From Bidens hawaiensis (taxonomy: Eukaryota; Streptophyta; Magnoliopsida; Asterales; Asteraceae), in NCBI GenBank assembly GCA_021521415.1, contig JAIQDT010010060.1, positions 1-64,000 on the forward strand: DNA of 64,000 bases. Direction: 5' to 3'. The translations under genes were made by a program, and so were the position numbers. This document shows positions 35,615 through 48,293 of this stretch, in pieces (position 1 is the first letter of the stretch; every line of letters starts with the position of its first letter). Below the pieces are notes generated by a model that worked only from the letters and a program-made list of their open reading frames with translations, did no database searches and had not been told where the DNA came from.

Positions 35615-37247
35615 GGCGGGAGTCAGTCTGGTTATTGTGTCTTGTGTTTGAATTTCTTGGAACAAACAAATTATTATTATTATTATTATTAACTCAAATT
35701 TGGGGTTGAAACAAACAAACAAACAAACAAACAAACAATTATTGGGTTTGGGTTTGCCACCGACGATGGATGGATGGATAAATAGACACTAACAAACTTG
35801 TGGTTTCGCTTGCTTAACCTACCCGGTACAAACAAATACTTTACATCATTACCTCAATTTTACCAAATTGCCATTACATATTTTATATTACGATTCTTTT
35901 TTGGCTATACCATGTGTTGGTTAAAAAACCCGTGGTTCGTTCGATAAAAGCTTGAATAACACTAGCTAAAAAAATTTGATTCGTAACAACCTAAGTTGAG
36001 TTGACTCGTTTTGTAACCGAGCCAAAATCAACCATGGTTTGGCTCGTTGGCTCGATCTTATGCCCGTTTAACTTCAAAATCGAGCTCAAGCCTAACTGAG
36101 TTGCCTCTTTTAATTTCGAGCTCAGAAACCAGCATGACTCGACTCGTGAACGACCCTAGATGTGGTGGTAAATTGATAAACCCGACTTGAGTTAAAAAAT
36201 AAATAAATTTAACAACAATGACAATTCGGACACAGTGGCACGCCTCTTTATATCTCAGGTATGTCCTGACTCCAGATGGAATTTCAACCGTCCATCACGC
36301 TCGATGATGGTGCCAACTCGTTCCAAGAGGAAAACGACAACTTGTAAAACTTCATGACTTGTCTATGTCCGAGATCTCAATGACATTCTTGTTAATGTCG
36401 GCAAGATTTTTGTATTGAAAGCGGGATTCGAAACTGGTGGCCACAAAGGTCATAGAGGCTTATTCACCTCAGCTAATATTGTGAACCAAAGATTATCGAC
36501 TTAAATTAGTATGGGTCAAATTAGTTAATACTAATTTTTGCGGCTTAGGTAAAGCTTTTTTTTAACGACTTAAATGTTGTAACGGAGTTATTTGTGAATT
36601 AGCGATTTTCCTTTTTTACTTTTTTGAAGAGGTTGAGTAATCATTTTGCTTTGTTTTAATATAACCTAGACATGATTCTCTTGGGGTATATGGGATGAAC
36701 AGATTGATCTAAGATTGACATGTTTTGTTAAGAGATTAGACATGACAACTGAAAAGTCATATGTCAAAACGATTGTTGCGAAGACAGATTATTGGGGTTT
36801 AGAGATAACATGTCGTCGCGATAGAGGGTAAAGGCCTATAGAGACAGAATGTCGTTGCTAAATGGGTCGAGGCTAGACGGTCATGCGCACAGGTTAGTTG
36901 TGTTATTTTTGTCGGTCGATTTATGGGGACGTCATATCATCTCTATAAAACACACAATAACATATATACATGACTTAAATTGATCATGCAAAAACTACAT
37001 TAATAATAATTATATGTAGTTACGATGTGTCGTCTCTACAAGATTTTCGAATATTCAAAATCAATAAAACATTAAATTATTATTATTTTCATTATTGTTT
37101 TAATTTTAGGTTTTATATAAAATAATAAAACATCGGAGTATTCAAAATCAAACACGAATCTCACAAAATTGCCCAAACTATTATACATATCAAAGTATTT
37201 AAAATCTTTGTAGAATTGCTCAGAAAATCATAATTAAATAATACACA
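35615..37247. other. SNF2 gene upstream region and intergenic spacer
   Basis: The first 150 bp hold the likely 5' UTR with an (ATT)n tract near 35671-35689 and a (CAAA)n tract near 35710-35737. No TATA box was assigned. The stretch 35930-36180 has imperfect inverted GAGCC/GGCTC motifs like a degenerate hAT element. The remainder to the Mutator element is AT-rich, with no supported gene. Confidence 0.4.
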
Positions 37248-37256
37248 TTAAATAAA

Positions 37257-37500
37257 GACAAAATAGCAAAACAGGTCATTTATGTTTTCATGGTTTTTCA
37301 ATAGTCGTCATTTGGAAAACTTAATGACTGAATTCATATACCGTGTTTTCAAAATGTTGCACGTTACGTCCTTTTCCACTAACCCAGTTAGATTTTTTCG
37401 TTAACTCTGGTCACATGACCTGCACGTGAGGATAAATACGTAATTTCATTCTCCACCTCACCCCCCCCCCCTTATAACCATCCCCCGTCTTTTCCCTCCT
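37257..37500 (+). repeat. MULE left terminal inverted repeat
   Basis: Pairs with 44925-45173 over about 240 bp with scattered mismatches and a poly-C tract of differing length. In Mutator elements the TIR carries the promoter, and the GRF gene starts about 80 bp beyond it. Confidence 0.88.
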
Positions 37501-37577
37501 TCAATTAGAAATTAGGGTTACGAGCCGTATTCGATTTGTGAAATTGGGGAAATTGGGAAGCCGTGATCGATTTATGA

Positions 37578-38015
37578 ATGATGGTGTTCTGTGAATGTGG
37601 TAAAGAAGCCGTGATTAAAACCTCTTGGGCAGATTAAAACCCAGGTCGTCGGTTCTATTCATGCCCTGTCCAGGTACAAAATTCTATTTCTCTTCTTGAA
37701 TTAGGGTTCTGTGAATGTACTTAACAAGATTAATTATATGTTTTTGCTTGAAATTAGGGTTCAAATTGCAAATTTATTGGATGGTTTGACCATAAAAAGT
37801 GTCAAAGGTGCATGGACATCATACCTGGTCTGCTCAGAGCTAAGAACAGTCTTGAGGAAGCTAATCATAGTCTTGAAGAAGCTAAGAACAAGCTTGAGGA
37901 AGCAAACAAGAATTTGGGATACAAATCAAGCAAAATGAAAAGGATGTTGATTACTAGTTGGATATGTTTCATAATCTATGTGCTTTTGTTCAATATGAAT
38001 GTAGCTTTTGTTTAG
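37578..38015 (+). pseudogene. MULE-borne GRF-type zinc finger / coiled-coil / membrane protein
   Basis: Exon 1 is 37578-37673 and exon 2 is 37758-38015, joined by a GT..AG intron of 84 bp (117 codons plus stop). Exon 1 gives MMVFCECGKEAVIKTSWAD, a stop, then NPGRRFYSCPVQ. Exon 2 continues GSNCKFIGWFD, so the four zinc ligands and the GRF signature are recognisable. A heptad-like region follows (LLRAKNSLEEANHSLEEAKN, then KLEEANKNL), then a C-terminal hydrophobic segment (TSWICFIIYVLLFNMNVAFV) that could span a membrane. The in-frame TAA at 37635-37637 makes this copy a pseudogene. GRF domains bind single-stranded nucleic acid in other proteins; its function here is unknown. Confidence 0.8.
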
Positions 38016-38275
38016 GTTAATAAGGTATTTATGTTGTCTTGTAGTGTTGACTGTTGTTGTTGACTTATGACACCTCCCTAATGTAAGTTTTCAAGGTTGA
38101 TGTAATCAAATCATGTTTCAAATCCACTATGCATGTTAGTTTGTGTATTTTGATTGCCCTTATTAGTAGTGACAAGATGTGTATTGGTTGTTTTCAAATT
38201 TCAATTGTTAATTTTAACTACACATTTGCATTTGACAAAGAGTTTGTGTATGCAGAAACCAAATGTGCATTGCAC

Positions 38276-38490
38276 TAGGCATATGTTGACTGCAATAACC
38301 AATTTTGACTGCAGTAGGCTATTGTTGACTGCAAATAACCAATTTTGACTGCACTAGACATATGTTGACTGCAAATAACCAATTTTGACTACACTAGACT
38401 ATTGTTGAATGCAATAACCAAAATGGGACTGCACTAGACATATGTTGAATGCAATAACCAAAATGTGACTGCACTAGACATATGTCAAAA
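38276..38490. repeat. Minisatellite, about 40-bp unit, five copies
   Basis: Tandem units with the pattern (CAT)ATGTTGACTGCAATAACC-AATTTTGACTGCACTAGA, diverging along the array. It lies between the two convergent MULE genes. Confidence 0.8.
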
Positions 38491-39224
38491 ACATCAACCT
38501 AAGTCATTACCTCAATCATTCAACCAAAGAGATTACATAAACCATTCAAATAAAGTCATTACATCAACCATTCAACCACAGTCATTAAATATCCAAATTC
38601 AAAACACTAAATTAGCATCCTAAAGTCATTAATCCAAGTTCAAAACACCAAATTACCAACATCCAAACATACATTAACACATACATAAACTAAAACACAT
38701 TCCAAAAGACAAATCATCCTTACATCCTGCCCAATCTTCCAGAAGACCAATCATCTTGCCTGCTTGCATGTCCTTATGTTGTGTCCTGTGGAGCCCCACT
38801 TTGAACAAGCTCCTTTGGTTTCTTTCTTTGACAACTTACCACCTTGAGTCAAGTCCTCTAACTCAAATGTTGATCTCTTCCTAGCCTTCTTTGGTCTACC
38901 AACTTGTTTGTTATGTTTGGGAGGAGTAAGAGCTGTAGGAACTTGAGACTTTGGCCACAAGGGCCTGCCATTGATTGGATTAACCTTGAAAGAATAAACT
39001 TGCCTCCATGACTGGATGAACCCAACTTTCTACTGCACCAACCCTTCCACCATTAAGAGCCTTGTACCGAATTGCTGCCACCACATGTTCATAAGGAATT
39101 CCCTGGTTGCATATATTAAATAGTTCAAACAATTGCATAATTTAAACACTACCCAACTAACTACATAATGAAATACAATAGACAATTGCATACCTGTTGG
39201 CTCCCACCTTCTGCATGTACATGT

Positions 39225-41613
39225 TGTCACACCCCGACCAAAGGCAGCGGGACATACCAGGGTGCAACGATTGCCCATAAGCGCATGACACTATTTAAAG
39301 CGACAATATTTAACAAACTCATTTCATTTCACAACATCGAAAATGTCACATAACCAAATATTCATAAGTCAAATACAACAACATGTAACAAAATATAGCA
39401 AATCAAATATTGTTCATTTTTGCTAATATCCTAGAGGTATTTGTGACATTTTCTTCTCCAAACTCCATAATCAACCTAGATGCAAACCTGTAACATTTCA
39501 TAAAATAAAGTTTATCAACACAAAGGTTGGTGAGCAATTCATAAGTTTGAACATATAAGTAGATAATAAGAAAATCCACAAAACTTGTATACAAAACAAT
39601 AAATAAGAGCAATAACTTGGATAAATAGATAAAATTGCTAATATAATTACGTTAGCGACACCTTGCTATAAGGGGATGCCAAATAGTCTAGGATTTGATA
39701 GTTATCGTTAATTGCATTACGTTAACGACACTTTGCTATAAGGGGATGCCAAATAGACTAGGATTTATAGTTCCACGAACCGAAAACGATAAACACATAG
39801 GCATATAATCATAGAACACCAAATCGAGCATTTATTTAAGTAAGGTATACAATAGCGTTTGTGGTTTAAGACCCAAGTATAAAGCATTTAGTTTAGATAA
39901 GATGAAATGTCACCCCAAAGCAAAAGATAGAAAACGGGGTATGAAGTTACTCACATTCGAGTAATAAACTTGAAAGATGTTAATTTGGAGATTTGACGGG
40001 ACGACGGGTTTAACGTATGAAGCCTAAATAAAAGAAAGTCTTGGATTTAGAAAGGTTGTCTTGAAGATCTTTAAATAAAATAATTGTTGCAAAAAGTAAA
40101 CAATTAAAGTTCAAGGTTTAAAATGTAACTATTTAAGAATTTATAATAATAACCCTTTAAAAACGTAAGTTTGCTCGAAACCGGGTTAAAGTATCTAATC
40201 TCAATATTTACTTAACCTATGTTAAGTAATAAGGTGAGAAAAATGCTAAATGCAAGTTCCTTTGGGACAAAGATACTAAAACGGGTCTTTAACGAGTGGT
40301 TGGATTGTTGGTTCGTGTCTTGATAATTGGTCAAACCCAAAGTCAACTTTCCAAAATAATGAATGTTATGAGATAACTAAATAAAACTTATTAAGACTTA
40401 ACCAAGTATGTAGTTCTATTGTTTTAGAACTAACAACGCACGTTAAGCGAGTGTTCGGTTTTGTCGGTCCAAACTATGTTATGAGATCAAGTTGGATCCA
40501 ACATTTCCAAGTAATTAAGAAAATAATTAAAATCAGTTTGTAAACTATTTTTAAAGAAATATGCAAGTCTTGATAGCTAAAAACACACTTGTGTGTCTTA
40601 AGCGAGTAAAAATCGGATCGGTTCGGTTTCCATCTCACAATACATTCCTTGATGGTTTCCACATGCCCAAATATCATAGATCTTGTATAATAATGTACAA
40701 ATGAAAATACTTTAAGATTTACAACTAAAAATTCAACAACAAGTCTTTTATACAAAAGTTCGGTTTGGTTCGGTTTCCATCTCACAACGAGTTCATAGAT
40801 GGTCTCCACATACCCAAGACATGTAAATGTGACAAACAAATTAAAATGAGTAGAAGTTAAGCAAGATTAATATGTGCAAACAAGTTTTATAAGTGTATAT
40901 ATATCAAGGACCACGAAAGTCCTACATGAAGCCTTGCCTTACGAAGTCCGAAGCTTAACCAACCGGAGTCGGAGAAGCAACTACCAAAGGTAACAAGGGG
41001 TGTGTATTATATATATATTGTGCCACAATAAACAAGTATTAATAAGACTACATAAGCTAATTAGAATGAATGAAATAACTCAGTTTGACTTTTAGAAGTC
41101 AAACCTTCAAGAACACTAAGAAAACAACCTTAAAATCTTTGAATTTGAGAGAGAATTTGGAGTTGTAGCAGGGATTAATGGGTGGAAATGGTGGTGTATA
41201 TATAGGGTAAGTTGAAATGGTCAAGTATGAAGTGTTTTGCATGAAAATGGGATGGTTTGGTCACATGTTTGCTTAAAAATTAACAAAAACGAGCTGCTGC
41301 AGCTGATGCTGCTCGCACTACGTGACCACCCAGGGTGTCCCCCGTCGCGCGCGCACGACAGGGTTGATTTTCTGATTTCCTGAATTTTGTTATTTGGCAG
41401 ATTTAGTCCCTTTAGTTCGTTTTAGGTGATTTTTACGCGTTTTAAAGACCGAAATGAATGTTTTCAAGACCCAACAAGTGTAAAACAATATTGTAACATA
41501 AAATCCATCATTTTGATTATATCCAAGGTTTCGGTTTACAAAACGGGTTGGTTTACATAGTAAAACAAATACAAAACGAATACAAACAAGACCCGAAATT
41601 GACGAATGTCACA
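39225..41613. mobile_element. Solo LTR (Gypsy-like), 2389 bp, inside the MULE transposase
   Basis: TGTCACACCCCGACC...CGAATGTCACA with a perfect 5-bp duplication CATGT (39220-39224 and 41614-41618). Removing it restores the order of transposase segments (..VIDL.. / CTCRRWEPTG). It carries a tandem pair of about 70-bp units near 39647-39775 (GACAC(C/T)TTGCTATAAGGGGATG). A spaced repeat of GGTTCGGTTTCCATCTCACAA also occurs near 40619 and 40767. No coding region. Confidence 0.9.
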
Positions 41614-43789
41614 CATGTACTCTTAACCAAATCAATAACTCTTTGCTTACCCGGTCTGCCACTAACTTGATATAGATCTCCCCCATTCCACTAAACAATA
41701 TAATGTGCTGCATTTGTCCTGATTTTTTGTAACTCAATGGTGGCAGTGGGTGTAAGCAACCATTCACTCTTGTCTATAACCTCCAAAACATCCACTATCC
41801 TTCTCGTTAAGTATTCCCTTATGTATTCAAGTGCTGATATGATTGGCATGTCTCTGCCTTCCACAATCTTACCATTAAAAACCTCACACATGTTGTTAAT
41901 AAACATATCAGAAATTTCCCTCCCTATGAACAAATCAAAGAAGTTAACCCATTAAAGATGAAAGTTGACACATGACACAGAGCTAAAGATGGCAGTTGAC
42001 ACATTAATGAGATAAAGTACATACCAGAGAAATGTGACTTAGACCAGTGTTTAGGATGAATGTTGGATAACCACAAGTGGGTATCCTGGTTGAATTCTTT
42101 CAACTCATCCATTGTTGTCTCAAATTCAGAAATGGTTGTTGCATAAGCACACTTATATAGCAGATCTTTGTACAACATCCCTCTGTAAGTTGCTTTAAAG
42201 TTCACATGAATATGCCTAACACAAAATCTATGCTCAGCACATGGAAACAAATTTTCAATAGCAGGAAGAAGGCCCTGTTCAAGAAAGTTATAACTTAAAT
42301 CCAGATCTAGTGAAGTGTCCAAGAAAGTTATAACTTTAAAACAAACACAAACTAAAGAACATACCTTTTGCCCATCACTCATGAAAGTGAAACATGAGTT
42401 TGGATCCAAATAAAGATCATCTCCTAAGTTTTCTAGGAACCAAGTCCAAGAGCTAAGATTTTCTGTCTCTACAACTGCAAAAGAAACTGGGTAGATTCCA
42501 TTATTTGGGTAAACTCCAACCGCAGATAATATTTGACAGGGAATGGTCCTTTCATGAATGCACCATCTAGAACCAGTAGATCCCTCCCTATTGCCTTAAA
42601 CCCTTTCTTTAAATCACCAAAACAAACATAGATCCTTTTGAACCTTCTAGTTGGTATATTTATGTCTGTGTCCTCCTCAACATGAATTTTTACAGTGGTA
42701 CCTGGATTTTGTTTTTTTAATTCAAGCACATAATCGCTAAGCATACCATAATGTGTTGTGTAATCCCCTTGCACCATTTTCTTGGATTTAGCCCTAGCCC
42801 TGTATGCTTTTAATCTAGAAATTCCTAGTTCATATTGTCTTTGAAATTGCTCTTGCACAGACTTAACAGGTATTTCAGGGTTGGAGTGAACTTGATCCAG
42901 CAGTTGATATGATACAAAGGTGGATGTTCAAGCACTAACTTTCCTTGTTTGAAGGCATTTATGCTCACTGTTCAATCTGCTCAACACCTAAGATTCAACA
43001 CCTTTTGGTTTCGAAACTAACATTGACCAAGGACATTGAAATTTGTTTGGGTCTGTCTTTTTTCCCCTACCACCAACATTAATAGGGTCCTTACTCTTAC
43101 CTACCCCAACCTTTTGTTTCCCTTTTTCTAAAGAACCCCATTCACTTCTCTTTCTTTTCCCAACATGTCCTTTGGCTTTTGGTTGACTGTCAATATGTAC
43201 TCCATGATCATCAATATCAAAATCTGGTAAAGAATCACCACATTGTACCCTTAATCTGACTTTATCATCCTTTGCAAAAAACAGCTTCCTCCTACTTTCA
43301 ACTGAATGTCTTTTAACCAACAACTTCACCTCTTGCTTGGTCCCAAACTCTTGCCCTATAAAAAAGTTGACTCTAGATTCCTTATCCTTATTTTTATTTG
43401 CCTTTCTAATAGTATTCAAGTGGTGTTTTCTAATACTAGTCTCATTCTCATCAGATTCTGACCCACTAGGTATTTTGTCATTGTCTAAAATTTCATCGTG
43501 TATATCTACATATTTAGGGCCAGGGTTATTCTCTTTCACTTCTAAGTCAACATTGTTAGTGTACTCCATCATATCAACGTCAGGATCATCAGTCAGTTTG
43601 CACTCATCACCTCTAAAATCACTATCACTATCATTCTCACCCTTATGCACAACCTTTGTTTTCACATTGAAGTCATAGTCACTATCACTATCATCCTCAT
43701 ATAAATTACCTTTAAAGTCACTATCATCATCACCCTCACTATCAGTCTCAACCCCACCCTCACTGTCACTATCAACCTCACTCTGTAGC

Positions 43790-44285
43790 ACAACATCCTC
43801 ATCCTCGCCCTCTGGCCCAATATCACCATCTAGCCCACCATCACCCTCTGGTCCAACAACCTGTGGCCCAACATCTGCATCAACATCTAGCCCAACATCT
43901 GCATCAACATCTAGCCCAACATCTGCACTAACATTGACCTGTGGCCCAACATCTGCATCAAAATCTTGCCCAACATCTGCACTAACATTGACCTCTGGCC
44001 CAACAAGTTGTGGCCCAACATCTACATCAACAGCTAGCCCACAATCACCCCAATATCAACATCAAGCCCAACAACTTGTTTCCCAACATCTACATCTATA
44101 TCAATATCTAGTCCACTATCACCTTCTACCCTACAATCAACATCTAGCCTATCATCACCCTTTAACCCAACATCAACATCTAGTCCAACACCACTTGACT
44201 GCCCAAAATCAATTGACCTCCCAACACCACTTGACTGCCCAAAAACAATTGACCTCCTAACACCACTTGACTGCATAACAGGGAC
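43790..44285 (-). repeat. Degenerate tandem repeat in the MULE transposase linker
   Basis: Irregular units built on CATCTGCATCAACATCTAGCCCAA, 20-40 bp each in plus orientation, code on the minus strand for Gly/Asp/Val-rich repeats such as GLDVDADVG. The reading frame is lost within the array. Confidence 0.75.
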
Positions 44286-44924
44286 AATAGCATAAGGTCC
44301 AGGCTCATCAATATCTTCATAGATAATGATATGCCTATTTTTGGCTTAGGTGAAGACCAAAACTTTTTAATATCTTTAACCCCATGTTGAGTATAAACAT
44401 TAATGAGCTTATGTTGTTCCACATGTGTAGCTAACCTCAGCACATCTTGGTCACTACACAGGTCTTCAAGACCATCATCTAATCCTTTTCCAGGATGTAA
44501 AAAATGATATAAGATTACATCAACAGTGGAATACCCTAACTCACTCATCATTTCACTAACTTCGTGAACTGAGAACATGTCGATGTCAATCCCCTCCATG
44601 AAATGAAAAGTACCTCTTACATATGTGCGATTTGGAGAACTAGTCAATCGACCACCGTGATGAATCTTGAAGCTAAAAAGATTTGGATAACCAGCTGCAA
44701 AATACTATAATTTTGTAAGTAAAATGCCCAAAATAAAAAACCTAATTATCAAAGAAAAAATCAAAACTTCAGTATGCCATTACTGTATGGGTCGAAATCC
44801 TCATCTTCCTGAGTTTCCCATATTTTCCAGGTCATTTTTACATATAATCAATGATCGTGGAAGAGGATCATGGGAGAAGGCGATGAACCGGAGAAAACGA
44901 TGAAGTGAAGAAGATGAAGGATTG

Positions 44925-45173
44925 GAAGTGAGAATGAAAAGACGGGGGAGGGTTATAAAGGGGGGGGGATGAGGTAGAGAATGAAATTACGTATTTACCC
45001 TCACGTGTAGGTCATGTGATCAGAGTTAACGAAAACATCTAACAGGGTTAGTGGAAAAGGACGTAATATGTAACATTTTGGAAACACTGTATATGATTTC
45101 AGTCATTAAGTTTTTCAAAGGACGACTATTGAAACACCATGAATTCATAAAGGACCTGTTTTGCCATTTTTTC
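44925..45173 (-). repeat. MULE right terminal inverted repeat
   Basis: Inverted partner of 37257-37500. The transposase ATG at 44838 lies just inside it. Confidence 0.88.
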
Positions 45174-45312
45174 TTAAATAAAAATAGTTCAAGAATAGAC
45201 AGTTAAAGGGAATAGTTAATCACTTTCATCATCATTTTTATGGTGTTTATATTCTCGTCTCATCCTTTCTTAGTGTTTCATAATTTATGTTTGTAATTGA
45301 CTTTAAAGTTAA

Positions 45313-46125
45313 AGAGGTAGGGTACCAAAAAGACCCAGATACCCTTAAGTACTACCCATGGGTCAGAGGGAAACCCCTCATATGCCACCCCACAGGGCAT
45401 ATAAATCACCCGCATAACTCAAGACAAAGGAAGAATGATCATACGTCCTAGAGACTATGTGCGGGAACATTCAGACGCCCTCAGGAGTCATCCGCAAGAT
45501 AGTACTTTCACCCGCAAAGGATGGCCAGAAGGCAACGTCATGGGACAACTGTAATTAACCAATTTCCTTCTAGATGATTTACCAGGATCCTTTCTTGGAG
45601 AGCACGTAACTCTCCAGCCAATAGGAGAAGGACGCGTGGTCAGGTTGTTATAACCGTGCACATGGTCAGGTTTATCCCGCCCTATTACAGGAAGACACGT
45701 GTCCAGGTTGTTACAACCATGCACATGGGTCGTATAGCTAAACCTATCACTTGAGGACATGTGTCCATACGGTTATGAGAGCATCTTCTAGAAAGGAACA
45801 GCTGGGCCAATTATATTCCCACGTCCTTCGGCTATAAATACCTTCACAATCTTCATGAGGTATTCATTCACTCCCAACTATCTACTTTAATTACTCTAAG
45901 TATTTTATCTTCACCGGAATTGTACTTATTCTCACTCCGGAGGGTGGTTACGGGAAGACCCCCCTCTTTTCATTCCCGTAACGAGCTCACGGTGTCTGTT
46001 TTGTAGGTTTCTGTCATTGGACTTGGGAGATCAAACTCATATCATTGTTAGTAGTTGTTCGTATCATACCCTGTGGACACATTGGATCTAGGACCCGTTA
46101 AAGGGATCAGATCTGTGTTTCTTCA
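45313..46125 (+). repeat. 5' LTR of the Tat Gypsy element
   Basis: The shared sequence begins AGAGGTAGGGTACC here and at 63790, and the LTR ends GTGTTTCTTCA just before the primer-binding site. The start does not show canonical TG, so the outer edge is uncertain by a few bases. A TATA-like sequence (CTATAAATA) lies at about 45832-45840. Confidence 0.8.
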
Positions 46126-46182
46126 TTGGCGCCATCCGTGTTTTTGCTAGAATTGTGTTAGTTTTCGTTGTTCTGATACGAT

Positions 46183-47451
46183 ATGAGTCAAAATCCCAAA
46201 GGGCCGACGGAAGCTCTGGCAATCGTTGGAGGTACTGTTGATGTCACAGCACCTGGAGGTCCTACTCTAGGTGACTTGGGACGCGTTACTGGTGAGAATC
46301 ATCGAGCTCGTCCAGAATTGGGTCTGGAATACAGATCTGATGATTCTGAATCGACGAGATCTCATCGTCGTAACTCCAGAGTTGAAGAAATTCAATCTCC
46401 AGAGGAATGGTTACGTATTCAGCAAGAAAATGCCTTAGCTGAATATCAGCGTAGGATTCGTGAAGAACGAATCCGCGCTCGTACTTTGGTTTTTGACGAT
46501 TCAGTTGAAAGATCTTTGTCTCTTTCCGTCGCAATTCGGAGGAGTCAGATACGTACTAGTGTACGAACTGAGAGAACCTCAGAGGATGACTTTGAAAGAA
46601 GAAGGCGTGAACGTCCTTATTCTTTCACACGTAGTCCTCACAGGGTCGAGTACGACATTTATGATCCAACATATCATCCAAGTGATGTCAGTTATTTCAG
46701 TGGTAATAGCAGATCTCATGTTAGAGAGGGGACTAGTCGGTCGCGGGCGGTAGTTCGCCATACTAAGTACCACAGTGATGCAGAAGAATATTTCACAAAA
46801 CCGTATCGCTCCGCAGCCTTTGCTGAAAAGTCGAAATTCATAGCACGTATCGTAACAGCTCCATTCCCAGTTAACGTGAAGATTCCTACGTCATTAGGTA
46901 AGTATAATGGAATGACAGATCCTAGTGATCATCTCCTAAATTTTGTAGCGGTTGGTGGAGTTAGTGGATGGACGCTACCTTATTGGTGTCACATGTTCGC
47001 ATTGACATTAACTGGGGCAGCACGTGAGTGGCTTGAAAAGTTACCTGACGGGCATATTACTAGTTGGGATGATTTTGTGAAAAAATTTTCTCAACATTTC
47101 AGTCAGCAAAAGAAGCACACTCATGACCCGTCAGATATTTTAGATGTTGTCCGCCGAGATAATGAATCCTTCGAGGACTTCATTACTCGGCTTAATGACG
47201 AAAGCCTGAACATCAGAGGAATCAGTAAAGATATGTTGCGGGGAGCCTTCCGCAAAAATGTAAAATGTAGTTCTTTGATCCGTACATTTACTGGTAAGGA
47301 TGGGATACCTCAAGGATGGGATGACATTATGACTGCTGCAAAACTGTTTGCAAGGACTGAAAAGACCTTGGGATCTGACAGTTCACAGTCAAAATTGAAA
47401 GTCGAATTTAAAAATCCGCGACCGAATAGGCAGGCCAAAGGAACAATTTGA
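46183..47451 (+). pseudogene. Gypsy (Tat) Gag polyprotein, first part
   Basis: 422 codons. The N-terminal half is charged and Arg/Glu-rich. The retrotrans_gag core starts near FPVNVKIPTSLGKYNGMTDP and includes GAAREWLEKLPDGHITSWDD and RDNESFEDFITRLNDESLNI. It would assemble the virus-like particle. An in-frame TGA at 47449-47451 ends it, but the same frame stays open beyond, so this looks like a nonsense mutation and not a natural end. Confidence 0.85.
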
Positions 47452-48293
47452 TCAAGACTTCAACCCGCCGCGGATAACTCAAAACAATTCGATGCAAGAT
47501 CCTTGATAGGCAACAAGAACAAAGAAGGCGGTTCAACACAGTGTATCAACAATTGGACCCCGCTTACAAAGATTCCCTCAGAAATTTTGACCACCGAGAA
47601 CATGAAGTTCAAATACCCTCAGCCAATGATGAAAAGATCATTCCTTAACCCCAAGAAACATTGCATGTACCATGATGACATTGGTCACACTACTGATGAA
47701 TGTTTGGCCTTGAAGGACGAAATTGAAGCAGCGGTCAAGTCTGGAAAGCTTAGACACTTGGTCAAGAATACAAGACATGGGACTGGTAAAGCTTCTTTTC
47801 AGGATAACCAAGGCCAGTCTAAAAAACAGGTCAAGGACTTGAACGTCCACATGATTTAAGGAGGACGCATAATTAGGGGAAAGAGGAGAGAGTTTGACGA
47901 GGAAGAGGGGAAGAATGAACCCGTAATTTTCCCGTGGGTCATGGGAGGTCCTTGTAACAAAAATCCGTTAATAATCACTGCCCTCATAGGTCATTATCGT
48001 TCACATTATGTCTTCTTTGATACTGGAAGTACCTCGGACATAATGTACGAATAGTGTTTTGAGCAACTTGACGAAGACGACAAGGTGAGGCTGAAACCAA
48101 TTCACGCACCTGCGTCTGGATTTGGGGGTGAGGTAATGCATCCAAGGGGAGTAATTTATTTTCCGGTCACACTCAGTGACGGAAAACATTCAAGAACTGA
48201 AGACGTCGAATTCCTAGTCTTACCGGTGACGTCAAAGCATGATATCATCTTAGGGATTGAGGTGATTGGTGATTTCAATGCCCATCACTCTAC
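47452..48293 (+). pseudogene. Gypsy (Tat) Gag C-terminus and protease N-terminal part
   Basis: Continues the gag frame to about 47859. CMYHDDIGHTTDECLALKDE, followed by EAAVKSGKLRHLVK, is the gag C-terminal signature of this lineage. After a change of frame the protease region has VFFDTGSTSDIMYE with the catalytic DTG, directly followed by TAG (48052-48054), then FEQLDEDDKVRLKP and PVTSKHDIILG. The protease is then split by the insertion at 48294 after FNAHHST. Confidence 0.8.

Larger units (their letters stand above)
38751..44838 (-). pseudogene. MULE transposase (MURA-like), broken and interrupted
   Basis: Begins MTWKIWETQEDEDF at 44838, with a short intron to FSFKIHHGGRL. A PB1-like N-terminal domain follows (RTYVRGTFHFMEGIDIDMFS ... 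YTQHGVKDIKKFW). Next come a long Asp/Glu/Gly-rich linker, the MuDR N-terminal domain (FFIGQEFGTKQEVKLLVKRH) and the DDE region. The DDE region contains VLDGAFMKGP, FTFMSDGQK and the conserved CAEHRFCVRHIHVNFK. The C-terminus has a SWIM-like motif (CTCRRWEPTG ... PYEHVVAAI) and a zinc knuckle. Defects seen are a frameshift after GPFP near 42540 and a stop near 42970. Cys is replaced by Tyr in the SWIM motif and by Trp in the knuckle (GACSKWGSTGH). A solo LTR lies at 39225-41613. An 80-100-bp intron lies after SDGQK. Confidence 0.88.
37257..45173 (-). mobile_element. Mutator-like element (MULE) with long TIRs and two convergent genes
   Basis: Terminal inverted repeats of about 240 bp occupy roughly 37257-37500 and 44925-45173. 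They share many blocks (GCAAAACAGGTC, TCAATAGTCGTC, ACGTCCTTTTCCACTAACCC, TAAATACGTAATTTCATTCT). A perfect 9-bp duplication TTAAATAAA flanks it (37248-37256 and 45174-45182), the hallmark length for Mutator. The minus-strand transposase starts just inside the right TIR; a plus-strand GRF-zinc-finger gene starts just inside the left TIR. A 2389-bp solo LTR is nested in it. Both genes are broken. Confidence 0.93.

Noticed and set aside
37812..38015. GRF/coiled-coil gene as an independent host gene
   Set aside because: It lies inside the MULE between TIR and transposase, enclosed by a 9-bp TSD, and has an in-frame stop.
38276..38490. A CRISPR-like array
   Set aside because: The repeats are contiguous diverged minisatellite units without unique spacers, and the genome is eukaryotic.
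42469..42858. An apparent separate small gene in the MULE
   Set aside because: It is the transposase DDE region read past a one-base frameshift, not its own gene.
45313..46125. Canonical TG start for the Tat LTR
   Set aside because: The shared sequence of both LTRs starts AGAGGTAG with no TG at the boundary, so the exact edge was left uncertain.
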